Source: Aliihoeflea aestuarii (lineage in GTDB: Bacteria; Pseudomonadota; Alphaproteobacteria; Rhizobiales; Rhizobiaceae). From it: a DNA stretch of 64,000 nucleotides. The DNA is taken from positions 434,001-498,000 of the forward strand of contig NZ_JAAAMK010000001.1 in the NCBI RefSeq assembly GCF_024105665.1, read 5' to 3'. This document shows, in pieces, positions 44,540 to 52,377 of this stretch (the stretch's first letter is position 1; every line of letters starts with the position of its first letter). The notes under the pieces were generated by a model. The model was not told the DNA's origin, did no database searches, and saw only the letters and a program-made list of their open reading frames with translations. The position numbers were made by a program, and so were the translations under genes.

Positions 44540-45550
44540 ATGGACCCGCATCGCCTCCTCATGCCTCGCCCCGAAGGGCTCTATTGCCCGCCCGGCGGCT
44601 TCTTCATCGATCCCGTGCGCCCGGTCGCGCGGGCGCTGATCACGCATGGCCATTCGGATCACGCGCGTTCGGGCCATGAGCACGTTCTTGCGACGCTGCA
44701 GACGCTCGACATCATGGCGCTGCGCTACGGCGCGGATTTCGCCGGGTCCAGTCAGGCGATCGGCTTCGGCAAAAGCCTCGACGTCGATGGCGTGAAAGTC
44801 TCGTTTCATCCGGCGGGGCATGTGCTGGGTTCAGCTCAGATCGCGGTCGAGAAGGACGGTCTGCGCATCGTCGCCTCGGGCGATTATAAACGCCGACCCG
44901 ACTCGACGGCGCAGGCTTTCGAGCCGGTCAAATGCGATGTGTTCATCACCGAAGCCACCTTCGCGCTGCCGGTCTTCCGTCACCCCGACGACAGGCTGGA
45001 AATCGCCCGCCTGTTGAAATCGGTGGGGCAGTTTCCCGAACGTGCGCATCTCGTCGGAGCCTACGCGCTCGGCAAGGCGCAGCGCGTCATCAAGCTCATT
45101 CGCGAGGCTGGATACGACAAGACAATCTATATCCACGGCGCTTTGCAAAAGCTGTGCGACTATTACAAAAGCGAGGGCATCGATCTCGGCGATTTGCAGC
45201 CTGCTACCATCGAGCGTGGATCGAAGGCGCAGTTCGCTGGTGCGATCGTCGTCGGAACGCCCTCCGCCTTCGCCGACCGCTGGGCGCGACGCTTTCCCGA
45301 TCCCGTCGCGTCCTTCGCTTCGGGCTGGATGCGCATTCGCCAGCGCGTCAAGCAGCGCGGCGTCGAACTGCCGCTCATCATTTCCGACCATTCCGACTGG
45401 GACGAACTGATCGACACGATCCGCGAGGTGAAGGCCGGCGAAGTCTGGGTCACGCATGGCCGCGAGGAAGCGCTCGTGCGCTGGTGCGAGCTTCAGGGAA
45501 TCAAGGCGCGGCCGCTTCATCTGGTCGGCTATGAGGATGAGGCGGAATAA
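44540..45550 (+). CDS. Ligase-associated DNA damage response exonuclease (MBL fold)
   Basis: A 336-aa metallo-beta-lactamase-fold nuclease. The zinc-binding signature is ITHGHSDHARSGHEHV (HxHxDH), followed by FHPAGHVLGSAQI and VASGDYKRRPDST. A C-terminal beta-CASP-type part follows, including IISDHSDWDELID and VWVTHGREEALV. It overlaps the ligase start by one base (TAATG), so the two are translationally coupled. It belongs with the divergent helicase-pdeM pair. Confidence 0.93.
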   Translation: MDPHRLLMPRPEGLYCPPGGFFIDPVRPVARALITHGHSDHARSGHEHVLATLQTLDIMALRYGADFAGSSQAIGFGKSLDVDGVKVSFHPAGHVLGSAQIAVEKDGLRIVASGDYKRRPDSTAQAFEPVKCDVFITEATFALPVFRHPDDRLEIARLLKSVGQFPERAHLVGAYALGKAQRVIKLIREAGYDKTIYIHGALQKLCDYYKSEGIDLGDLQPATIERGSKAQFAGAIVVGTPSAFADRWARRFPDPVASFASGWMRIRQRVKQRGVELPLIISDHSDWDELIDTIREVKAGEVWVTHGREEALVRWCELQGIKARPLHLVGYEDEAE

Positions 45551-47154
45551 TGGACCGTTTTGCCGAACTTCTCGACCGCCTGCTCCTGACCTCCTCGCGC
45601 AATGCGAAGCTGACGCTGATGCAGGATTATTTTCGCGAAGCGCCTGACCCGGATCGCGGTTTGGCGCTTGCGGCGACCACCGGCAATCTCTCCTTCAATG
45701 CGGTCAAGCCCGGCGTCCTGCGCGCATTGATGGCCGACCGGATGGACGAGACGCTGTTTGCCTATTCCTACGATTATGTCGGCGATCTGGCCGAAACCGT
45801 CTCGCTCGTCTGGGGCATCGACGCCGAGACGGATACGATCCCCGGCGGCGTCTCGCTCGCCGAGGCCGTCGAGCGGCTGCACGCGGCCAGCCGCTCCGAT
45901 GCGCCCAAGGTGCTGGCTTCGCTTCTCGACAGGATGGAGGCCGCCTCGCGCTTCGCCACGCTCAAGCTCGTGACAGGCGGCCTGCGCGTCGGCGTTTCGG
46001 CGCGGCTCGCCAAGCAGGCGCTGGCCGATTATGGCGGCGTCCACGTCCACGAGGTCGAGGAACTGTGGCACGGGCTGGAGCCGCCCTACGAAAACCTCTT
46101 CGCCTGGCTCGACGGCAAGGGCGAAAAGCCCGTCCACGCTGCGCTCGCCATGTTTCGGCCGGTGATGCTGTCGAACGCCGTCGAGGACAGTGATCTGGCG
46201 CGCATCGAGCCTGAAGACTACGCCGCCGAATGGAAATGGGACGGCATCCGCGTTCAAGCCGTTGCAGAGGAAGGCGTCGCGCGGCTTTATTCGCGCACCG
46301 GCGATGATATTTCCGGCACCTTTCCCGACCTTCTCGAAGCGATGGATTTCGACGCGGCCATCGACGGCGAATTGCTCGTCGGCGTGCCGGGCGATCATAC
46401 GGGCACCTTTTCCGACCTTCAGCAGCGGCTGAACCGCAAGGTCGTGACGCCGAAAATCCAGAAGCAGTTTCCAGCCTTCGTGCGCGCTTACGATCTGTTG
46501 CAGGAAGGGCACGACGATCTTCGCCGTTTGCCGTTCGCCGAGCGACGAAAGCGGCTCGAAGCCTTCGTGGCAAAGCTCGATCCGGCGCGGTTCGATCTTT
46601 CGCCGCTCGTGCCGTTCGACGATTGGGCGCAACTGGAAGACATGCGGCGCGCGCCGCGGCACCCTGTCATCGAAGGCGTCATGCTGAAGCGGCTCGATTC
46701 TCCCTATGTGCCCGGCCGCCCCAAGGGGCCGTGGTTCAAGTGGAAGCGCGATCCGCACACTGTCGATGCGGTGCTGATGTATGCGCAACGCGGCCACGGC
46801 AAACGGTCGAGCTACTATTCCGACTATACATTCGGCGTGTGGACCGGGCCGGAAGACCAGCCCGAACTCGTGCCCGTCGGCAAAGCCTATTTCGGTTTCA
46901 CCGATGAGGAACTGAAGCTGCTCGACAAATATATCCGCGACAACACAATCGACCGTTTTGGGCCGGTGCGCTCGGTGCGCGCTGAGCCGGACCATGGGCT
47001 CGTCATCGAAGTCGCGTTCGAAGGGCTGAACCGTTCGACCCGGCACAAATCCGGCGTTGCGATGCGATTCCCACGCGTCTCGCGCCTCAGATGGGACAAA
47101 CCCGCACACGAGGCCGACCGCATCGAGACGCTCTATGCGATGCTTGACGCGTAA
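45550..47154 (+). CDS. ATP-dependent DNA ligase (cisplatin damage response type)
   Basis: A 534-aa ATP-dependent ligase. The nucleotidyl Lys is K229 in AAEWKWDGIRVQ (motif KxDG), followed by RLYSRTGDDISGTFPDLLEA, DGELLVG, EGVMLKRLDSPYVPGRPKG, and FKWKRDPHTVDAVLM (motif V). It has an N-terminal all-helical ligase domain and a C-terminal OB fold, and lacks the polymerase and nuclease domains of LigD. It is the last gene of a four-gene repair system with the exonuclease, helicase and PdeM. Confidence 0.94.
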   Translation: MDRFAELLDRLLLTSSRNAKLTLMQDYFREAPDPDRGLALAATTGNLSFNAVKPGVLRALMADRMDETLFAYSYDYVGDLAETVSLVWGIDAETDTIPGGVSLAEAVERLHAASRSDAPKVLASLLDRMEAASRFATLKLVTGGLRVGVSARLAKQALADYGGVHVHEVEELWHGLEPPYENLFAWLDGKGEKPVHAALAMFRPVMLSNAVEDSDLARIEPEDYAAEWKWDGIRVQAVAEEGVARLYSRTGDDISGTFPDLLEAMDFDAAIDGELLVGVPGDHTGTFSDLQQRLNRKVVTPKIQKQFPAFVRAYDLLQEGHDDLRRLPFAERRKRLEAFVAKLDPARFDLSPLVPFDDWAQLEDMRRAPRHPVIEGVMLKRLDSPYVPGRPKGPWFKWKRDPHTVDAVLMYAQRGHGKRSSYYSDYTFGVWTGPEDQPELVPVGKAYFGFTDEELKLLDKYIRDNTIDRFGPVRSVRAEPDHGLVIEVAFEGLNRSTRHKSGVAMRFPRVSRLRWDKPAHEADRIETLYAMLDA

Positions 47155-48201
47155 TCAGTCCGCCGGACGCACGCGGATCGCGAAAACATCTATGCCGCGC
47201 CCCTCGCCCGCAATGTCGGTCGTGATCGAGATCGAGCCGCCGCGTCCCGGCGCGGTATTTGGCAATGCTATTTCGAACAGATAATTGTCCTGCGCGGTGC
47301 CGATGTCGTAGCGCGTGCGTCCGCAATCGCCCATGGCGGCGAAATCACACTCGACCGAAATCTGCGTGCTCTCTCCATCGATGCCGCGCGCCAGGATCGC
47401 GAAGACGACACGCTGACCGGCGAACCGCTGCAACAGGTCCTGCCCGACCGCAAAAGAGATCGGCGCACCCGACGCGCCCGAGCGGATTTGCATATAGGCT
47501 CCGGATTCGCCTTCCACCGCTTCGGCCGACGCGTCCTCGGCCGGCGAGACGAGTTGAATGTCCTGAGGCTGAAAGATACCGGTCCACCCGGCGTCCGGGT
47601 CGACGCCGTCGGCGGACAGCGGCGGCGTGCCGGTGCGGCCGCGACTTTCATTGATCGCCGCCTCGATCTGGCGCATGTCGCTGCCGATCAGATGACCGAA
47701 GCTGGAGAAGGCCCACAGCGCCCCGGCGATAATTACGAGCAGAATCACGAGACCGGTGACGAAGGACAGCATCCGCCCGCCGCCGCGCCGCTTTTTTCCG
47801 GCAGGCTTCGGCGTGTCGAGTTTTGCCGCGCGGCGGCGGGGGGCGGCACGCGGTTCGTCGAACGAATCAAGCGTTGGAGCTTCATCGCCGGCAGGCATGT
47901 GCCGTTCGGCGCGCAGGTCCGGCTCGAAACTTTCGACGGGGCGAACGGGTTCGACCGCAACCGGCGCGACGGCGACAGGCTCCGGCGGCAGGGCCGGCAT
48001 ATGTTCCGTCTCGATCGACTTGACCGTCGCCTGCAGCGCCTTGCGGCGCTTGATGGCGTTCTCGACCGTCAGTTCCGGCCGCTCCTTCAGCGAGCGGTCG
48101 AGCGCGGCAAAGGCTGAGCGGTAGACCTTCTCACGAAAGTCCCGATCTTCCGAATTTCCCTTGGCAAGGGCTCGTCTTATGGCTTGCTCGATCCCGTCCA
48201 A
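47155..48201 (-). CDS. Single-pass membrane protein with C-terminal periplasmic beta domain, unknown function
   Basis: A 348-aa protein. The N-terminal cytoplasmic part (DGIEQAIRRALAKGN, FREKVYRSAFAALDRSLKER) is helical and charged. An acidic, Pro-rich linker with Arg-rich end (DEPRAAPRRRAAKL) is followed by one transmembrane helix (LSFVTGLVILLVIIAGALWAF). The C-terminal domain (about residues 210-348) is predicted beta-rich, with two Cys (VECDFAAMGDCGRTRYDIG). It looks like a conserved rhizobial hypothetical. Its stop abuts the DNA ligase stop with no intervening base. Confidence 0.75.
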   Translation of the reverse strand: MDGIEQAIRRALAKGNSEDRDFREKVYRSAFAALDRSLKERPELTVENAIKRRKALQATVKSIETEHMPALPPEPVAVAPVAVEPVRPVESFEPDLRAERHMPAGDEAPTLDSFDEPRAAPRRRAAKLDTPKPAGKKRRGGGRMLSFVTGLVILLVIIAGALWAFSSFGHLIGSDMRQIEAAINESRGRTGTPPLSADGVDPDAGWTGIFQPQDIQLVSPAEDASAEAVEGESGAYMQIRSGASGAPISFAVGQDLLQRFAGQRVVFAILARGIDGESTQISVECDFAAMGDCGRTRYDIGTAQDNYLFEIALPNTAPGRGGSISITTDIAGEGRGIDVFAIRVRPAD

Positions 48202-48267
48202 GCGGCACCCTTATGTTCTTAACCGATCATTGACCATGACCGTTGCGACATCCTTAGACCATTGATG

Positions 48268-48292
48268 CCGAAAAGTGGGAACCGGTTTTCGG
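48268..48292. repeat. Short palindromic repeat related to the element at 21243
   Basis: CCGAAAAGTGGGAACCGGTT continuing TTCGG: arms CCGAAAA/TTTTCGG around GTGGGAACCGG. It is the inverse-oriented core of the palindromic element at 21243-21287. Located in the 283-base gap between the divergent gene at 47155 and the nitronate monooxygenase; the rest of the gap (48202-48484) shows no gene apart from an unlikely short frame. Confidence 0.65.
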
Positions 48293-48448
48293 ACGATATC
48301 ATGGTCTGACTCTTGAAATCGCCGCAAGTCTGCGACGCCGAGCGAATCCACCTGGAAAGCTCTAACGTCGCAATTGCCGCTCTTCAATGCGCGATGTGCG
48401 GCCAGTCCAGCTTCACTCAACTTGCCCCCGCGTCGCGCTTGGTAGTAA

Positions 48449-48468
48449 TGACGTTTACGAAAACGTCA
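48449..48468. promoter_or_regulatory. Palindromic operator before nitronate monooxygenase
   Basis: TGACGTTTAC/GAAAACGTCA is an inverted repeat matching at 9 of 10 positions, ending 16 bases before the ATG at 48485. It is the same type as the 32-base palindrome before the acyl-CoA dehydrogenase at 33826. Binding by the LiuR-like MerR regulator is inferred. Confidence 0.7.
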
Positions 48469-48484
48469 AACTGCGGAGGACCGA

Positions 48485-49432
48485 ATGGCGCTGCCGGATA
48501 TCCTGAAGACAAATGTTCGCCTTCCCGTCGTCGGCGCCCCGCTGTTCATCATCTCCCATCCGCCGCTGGTGCTGGCGCAGTGCAAGGCGGGGATCGTCGG
48601 CTCCTTCCCGGCGCTCAATGCACGGCCGGCTTCTCAGCTCGACGAATGGCTGGCTGAGATCACCGAGAACCTTGCCGCGCACGACGCCGCGAACCCCGAT
48701 ACCAAGGCCGCGCCCTTCGCCGTCAACCAGATCGTCCACAAGTCCAATGTGAGGCTGGAGGAAGACCTGGCGCTGTGCGTCAAATACAAGGTGCCGATCG
48801 TCATTTCCTCGCTCGGCGCTGTCGAGGAGCTCAATCAGGCCGTCCACTCCTATGGTGGCATCGTCCTGCACGATATCATCCACGACCGGCACGCCCGCAA
48901 CGCCATCAAGCGCGGCGCGGACGGACTGATCGCCGTGGCAACAGGTGCTGGCGGCCATGCCGGCACGCTGTCGCCCTTCGCGCTGATCCAGGAAATCCGC
49001 CAGTGGTTCGACGGCCCGCTCTTGCTCTCGGGCGCGATCGCCAATGGCGGCGCGGTGCTCGCCGCGCAGGCGATGGGTGCGGACATGGCCTATATCGGCT
49101 CGCCCTTCATCGCCACGCGCGAGGCGCGCGCAAGCGACGGCTACAAGCAGATGATCGTCGATTCGAAAGCCGCCGACATCGTCTATTCGAACCTCTTCAC
49201 CGGTATCCACGGCAACTACCTCAAGGGCTCGATCGTCGCGCAGGGAATGGATCCGGAGAACCTGCCCGAATCCGACCCGTCCAAGATGGATTTCGGCAGC
49301 GCAAAGGCATGGAAGGAAATATGGGGCTGCGGACAGGGCATCGGCGCGATCGACGGCGTGGTCGGCGCTGCGGAGCTGGTCGAAAGACTGAAGCGCGAAT
49401 ACGACGCCGCCCGTAAAAAGCTCGCCGCGTGA
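48485..49432 (+). CDS. Nitronate monooxygenase (2-nitropropane dioxygenase family)
   Basis: A 315-aa FMN-dependent TIM-barrel enzyme. Features include the start RLPVVGAPLFIISHPPLVLA, FAVNQIVHKSNVRL, VVHDII-like segment VLHDIIHDRHARNAI, GAGGHAGTLSPFALIQEIR with the catalytic His, and LLLSGAIANGGAVLAAQAMG for FMN phosphate. It oxidises nitronates or related acids. A GGAGG-like site is just upstream (GCGGAGGACCG). The shared operator suggests control with the beta-oxidation genes, a pairing also known in LiuR-type regulons. Confidence 0.9.
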   Translation: MALPDILKTNVRLPVVGAPLFIISHPPLVLAQCKAGIVGSFPALNARPASQLDEWLAEITENLAAHDAANPDTKAAPFAVNQIVHKSNVRLEEDLALCVKYKVPIVISSLGAVEELNQAVHSYGGIVLHDIIHDRHARNAIKRGADGLIAVATGAGGHAGTLSPFALIQEIRQWFDGPLLLSGAIANGGAVLAAQAMGADMAYIGSPFIATREARASDGYKQMIVDSKAADIVYSNLFTGIHGNYLKGSIVAQGMDPENLPESDPSKMDFGSAKAWKEIWGCGQGIGAIDGVVGAAELVERLKREYDAARKKLAA

Positions 49433-50343
49433 CGTCGGCGAATATCGTTCGGCGGCCGAGCGACGCACTGACGGCGGTCCTTTGCATGATTGCGGCCTGC
49501 GCGCTCGTCGCCGGCACGACGCTGATCGCAAAAATCCTCGGACCGGCGGGCGGCAGTGAAACGCCTTTGCACCCATTCCAGATTTCGGCCGGCCGCTTCG
49601 TCTTCGCGGCGATCGCGCTGACGCCATTCCTGCTTGCATATCGACCCTCGCTCAAAGGGGCGCGCTGGTCGAACCACATATTGCGGGTGCTGTTCGGCTG
49701 GGCCACCGTCAGTTCGCTCTTCGCGGCGGCCGGCCTGATGCGGCTGGCCGACGCCAACGCGATCTCCTTCCTCAATCCCGTGGTGGCGATGATCCTGGCG
49801 ATCCCGCTTCTGGGCGAACGCGTCGGCCCCTGGCGTTGGGCCGCGGCCGCTATCGCCTTTCTTGGAGTACTGGCAATCGTCCAGCCAGGTTCCAGCGCAT
49901 TTCAGCCGGCGGCGCTGATCGCGCTGCTGGCAGCGTTGTTCGGCGGAGCAGAAGCGATCCTCATCAAGAAGCTCGCCGATTCCGAACCGCCGCTGCGCAT
50001 CCTCGCCATCAACAATTTCATCGGAGCGGCGCTTGCCGTTTCGATCGCGAGTTTCGTCTGGGTCTGGCCGACGCCGGATCAGTGGCTCTTGATGGTGATG
50101 CTCGGCGCGACGATGATCTGCGTGCAGGCGCTTTTCATTCAGGCTCTGCGGCGCGGCGACGCCAGCTTCGTCATGCCGTTCTTCTATCTGTCGCTGATCT
50201 TTGCCGCGTTCTACGACTATCTGGTCTTCGCGCAGTCGCCGACGACAGCAAGCTGGATCGGCGCAGGGCTGATCATCGCGGGCGCGCTCACGATCGCATG
50301 GCGCGAGCGCATCAACCGAAGGGCTGCCGCTTCAATTCAGTGA
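49429..50343 (+). CDS. EamA-family (DMT) transporter
   Basis: A 304-aa protein with ten predicted transmembrane helices in two EamA repeats: repeat 1 around LIAKILGPAGGSETPLH and FLNPVVAMILAIPLLGERVG, repeat 2 around LLAALFGGAEAILIKKLAD and the last helices (SWIGAGLIIAGALTIAWRER). The start is GTG at 49429, overlapping the nitronate monooxygenase stop (GTGA). Members export metabolites; the substrate is not evident. Its end overlaps the convergent MerR gene by 7 bases. Confidence 0.88.
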   Translation: MTSANIVRRPSDALTAVLCMIAACALVAGTTLIAKILGPAGGSETPLHPFQISAGRFVFAAIALTPFLLAYRPSLKGARWSNHILRVLFGWATVSSLFAAAGLMRLADANAISFLNPVVAMILAIPLLGERVGPWRWAAAAIAFLGVLAIVQPGSSAFQPAALIALLAALFGGAEAILIKKLADSEPPLRILAINNFIGAALAVSIASFVWVWPTPDQWLLMVMLGATMICVQALFIQALRRGDASFVMPFFYLSLIFAAFYDYLVFAQSPTTASWIGAGLIIAGALTIAWRERINRRAAASIQ

Positions 50344-50750
50344 TCTTCGGCGCATAGATCGTGATCGGCCAGCGAGCGCAGGACATCGCACTCGCCGACA
50401 GTGTGTCCCGCGCAGTGCCGGGTCATGCGCACCAGTTCCCGCTCCAGTCTTTGCAGGCGCGCGATGCGCGCGCGCACGGCCGATAACTGCTCGGCGGCGA
50501 TTTCGTCGGCGGCGTGGCATGTGCGTTCGGGATGGCCCGACAGGTCGAGCAGATCGCGGATGGCATCGATGGAGAAGCCGAGATCGCGCGCATGGCGGAT
50601 GAAGGCGAGCCGGTCGAGTTCCGGGCGTCCGAAACGCCGTTGATTGCCCTCGCTGCGCTCCGCAGGCGTGATCAGGCCGACATCCTCGTAATAGCGGATC
50701 GTGGGCACCTTGACGCCGGTTCGCCGTGAAAGATCGCCAATCGAAAACAT
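50337..50750 (-). CDS. MerR-family heavy-metal-responsive regulator (CadR/ZntR-like)
   Basis: A 137-aa protein. The DNA-binding domain reads FSIGDLSRRTGVKVPTIRYY with GLITPAERSEGNQRRF. The metal-sensing cysteines are C78 (RTCHAAD), C113 (RHCAGHT) and C121 (GECDVL), the three-cysteine spacing of CadR/PbrR-type sensors; extra Cys and His (HDLCAEDH) are at the C-terminus. It is divergent from the CDF transporter gene, with a MerR-type promoter between. The metal is likely Zn, Cd, Pb or Co; which one is unproven. Confidence 0.9.
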   Translation of the reverse strand: MFSIGDLSRRTGVKVPTIRYYEDVGLITPAERSEGNQRRFGRPELDRLAFIRHARDLGFSIDAIRDLLDLSGHPERTCHAADEIAAEQLSAVRARIARLQRLERELVRMTRHCAGHTVGECDVLRSLADHDLCAEDH

Positions 50751-50761
50751 CTAAAACCCTC

Positions 50762-50792
50762 TTGAACCTCCAGCCACTAGAGAGATTATGTA
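50762..50792 (+). promoter_or_regulatory. MerR-type promoter of the CDF transporter
   Basis: TTGAAC (50762-50767) and TATGTA (50787-50792) are separated by a 19-base spacer containing the CCTCCAG-CCA-CTAGAGAG dyad. A long spacer with an inverted repeat is typical of MerR-controlled promoters, which the regulator untwists to activate. Confidence 0.75.
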
Positions 50793-50822
50793 TTGGTCCT
50801 CGATCAATCAAGGGGATCAGCG

Positions 50823-51461
50823 ATGAGCGCCTCCTGCGGCCAAACTCACGTTTTCGACGGCATGTCGGACAGCTACAAGCGGCGGCTCTGGGCCGTGCTG
50901 ATCATCAACGCCGCGATGTTCGTGGTGGAAATGACCGCCGGCACGATGGCCGGGTCGCAGGCGCTGAAGGCCGACGCGCTCGACTTCTTCGCCGATGCGA
51001 TGACCTACGGCATCTCGCTCGCGGTCATCGGCGCCTCGCTGCGCGTGCGCGCCACCGCCGCCTTCGCAAAGGGCACGAGCCTGATCGTCATTGGCCTGTG
51101 GGTGTTCGGTTCGACCGTTTACCGCGTCGTGTTTCAGGACATGCCGGATGCCGGCGTGATGGGCGTCATCGGCTTCATGGCTCTCAGCGCTAACCTCCTC
51201 AGCGTGGTCATCCTGATGGCCTACAAGGACGGCGACGCCAATGTGCGCTCGGTCTGGCTGTGCTCGCGCAACGACGCGATCGGCAACGTCGCCGTCATGA
51301 TCGCCGCGCTCGGCGTATGGGGAAGCGCGACCGCTTGGCCCGATCTGATCGTCGCCGGGATCATGGCGGGGCTGTTCCTCTACTCGGCCTGGCAGATCCT
51401 GCATCAGGCGTGGGCCGAATGGAAATCAGGCGGCGCCATCGCACATGATCATGCTCACTGA
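50823..51461 (+). CDS. CDF-family cation efflux transporter
   Basis: A 212-aa protein with about six transmembrane helices. The family helices are visible: LIINAAMFVVEMTAGTMAGS with ALKADALDFFADAMTYGIS (metal site D/H-type residues), and WLCSRNDAIGNVAVMIAALG (second metal site). The C-terminal cytoplasmic domain is very short, ending HDHAH. Transport is metal/proton antiport across the inner membrane. The ATG at 50823 (MSASCGQTHVF) is preferred over 50793. It is controlled by the divergent MerR regulator. Confidence 0.9.
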   Translation: MSASCGQTHVFDGMSDSYKRRLWAVLIINAAMFVVEMTAGTMAGSQALKADALDFFADAMTYGISLAVIGASLRVRATAAFAKGTSLIVIGLWVFGSTVYRVVFQDMPDAGVMGVIGFMALSANLLSVVILMAYKDGDANVRSVWLCSRNDAIGNVAVMIAALGVWGSATAWPDLIVAGIMAGLFLYSAWQILHQAWAEWKSGGAIAHDHAH

Positions 51462-51468
51462 TAGAGAC

Positions 51469-51489
51469 GGGGCGGCACGAAGCCGCCCC
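51469..51489. terminator. Hairpin between the CDF and coxM-type genes
   Basis: GGGGCGGC-ACGAA-GCCGCCCC is a perfect 8-base stem placed between two convergent stop codons. No good U-tract follows on either strand, so it may act through RNA stability instead. Confidence 0.6.
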
Positions 51490-51495
51490 AGTCTG

Positions 51496-52299
51496 TCAGT
51501 GTCCCGCAGCCTTCGCCACCGCTCGTTTTGCCATGACCACCACGAGGTTTGCGCGGTATTCGGCCGAGGCGTGGATGTCCGACATCATGTTGCTGGGCGA
51601 CACCGTCACGCCTTCAAGCGCGTCGGCCGAAAAGTTCGCGGCGAGCTTTTCTTCCATTTCCGTTTCGCGATAGACGCCGTTGTCGCCCGCGCCCGTGACG
51701 GCGACGCGCACGCCACCAGCGCCTTTGGCGACGAATACACCGGTCATCGCGTAGCGGGAGGCCGGGTTACGGAATTTTTCGTAGCCGCACTGGTCAGGCG
51801 CGGTGAAGCGCACCGCCTTGACGATCTCGCCTTCCTCCAGTGCCGTTTCGAACAGACCGGTGAAGAAGTCATCCGCCTTCATCTCGCGGCTGGTCGTGAT
51901 AATGGTCGCATCGAGTGCCAACAGCGCCGCCGGATAGTCCTGCGCGGGATCGTTATTGGCCACGCAACCACCCATGGTGCCGAGATGACGCACCAGCGGA
52001 TCGCCGACATGGTTCGCCATGTAATGCAGCGAATGGCATGCTTTTTCGAGTTCCTTCGATTGGGCAAGATCGGCATGGGTCGTCAGCGCACCGATCTCCA
52101 CTTGCTGCCCGGAAATCCTGATGCCCTTCATGCCATCTATATGGCGAAGGTCGATCAGGTCGGACGGAGCGGAAAGACGCGTCTTCATCGCCGGAATGAG
52201 CGTCATTCCGCCTGCGACGAATTTCGGATCATCGCCCCCGGCGTGGAGCTTTGCCGCATCTTCGAGGGAAGAGGCACGGTGATAGGTGGTCTGGTACAT
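51496..52299 (-). CDS. FAD-binding subunit of molybdenum hydroxylase (CoxM-like)
   Basis: A 267-aa FAD_binding_5 protein, the medium subunit of xanthine dehydrogenase/CO dehydrogenase-type enzymes. FAD-binding motifs are FVAGGMTLIPAMKTRL and GTMGGCVANNDPAQD. It passes electrons from the iron-sulphur subunit to an acceptor. It is last in the S-L-M operon (77 bases after coxL). The operon carries no coxD/E/F maturation genes, so it is a reduced version. Confidence 0.9.
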   Translation of the reverse strand: MYQTTYHRASSLEDAAKLHAGGDDPKFVAGGMTLIPAMKTRLSAPSDLIDLRHIDGMKGIRISGQQVEIGALTTHADLAQSKELEKACHSLHYMANHVGDPLVRHLGTMGGCVANNDPAQDYPAALLALDATIITTSREMKADDFFTGLFETALEEGEIVKAVRFTAPDQCGYEKFRNPASRYAMTGVFVAKGAGGVRVAVTGAGDNGVYRETEMEEKLAANFSADALEGVTVSPSNMMSDIHASAEYRANLVVVMAKRAVAKAAGH

Positions 52300-52314
52300 G
52301 GTTCACCTCCGGTG

Positions 52315-52377
52315 AAGGGATGGGAAATGGGAGGAGGGAAAGCTGCCCTTCAGATCACTTTCCTTCATTCCCCCCCT
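52315..52377. repeat. Purine-tract inverted repeat between coxL- and coxM-type genes
   Basis: The plus strand has GAAGGGATGGGAAATGGGAG followed later by CTTTCCTTCATTCCCCCCCT; purine-rich and pyrimidine-rich halves form an imperfect long hairpin. A comparable element lies in the coxS-coxL gap. It probably affects readthrough or mRNA stability between the subunits. Confidence 0.55.

Noticed and set aside
48211-48420. 69-codon minus-strand frame in the 48.2-48.5 kb gap
   Set aside because: Its translation crosses the palindromic repeat (RKPVPTFRH is the usual product of that element); no start signal of note.
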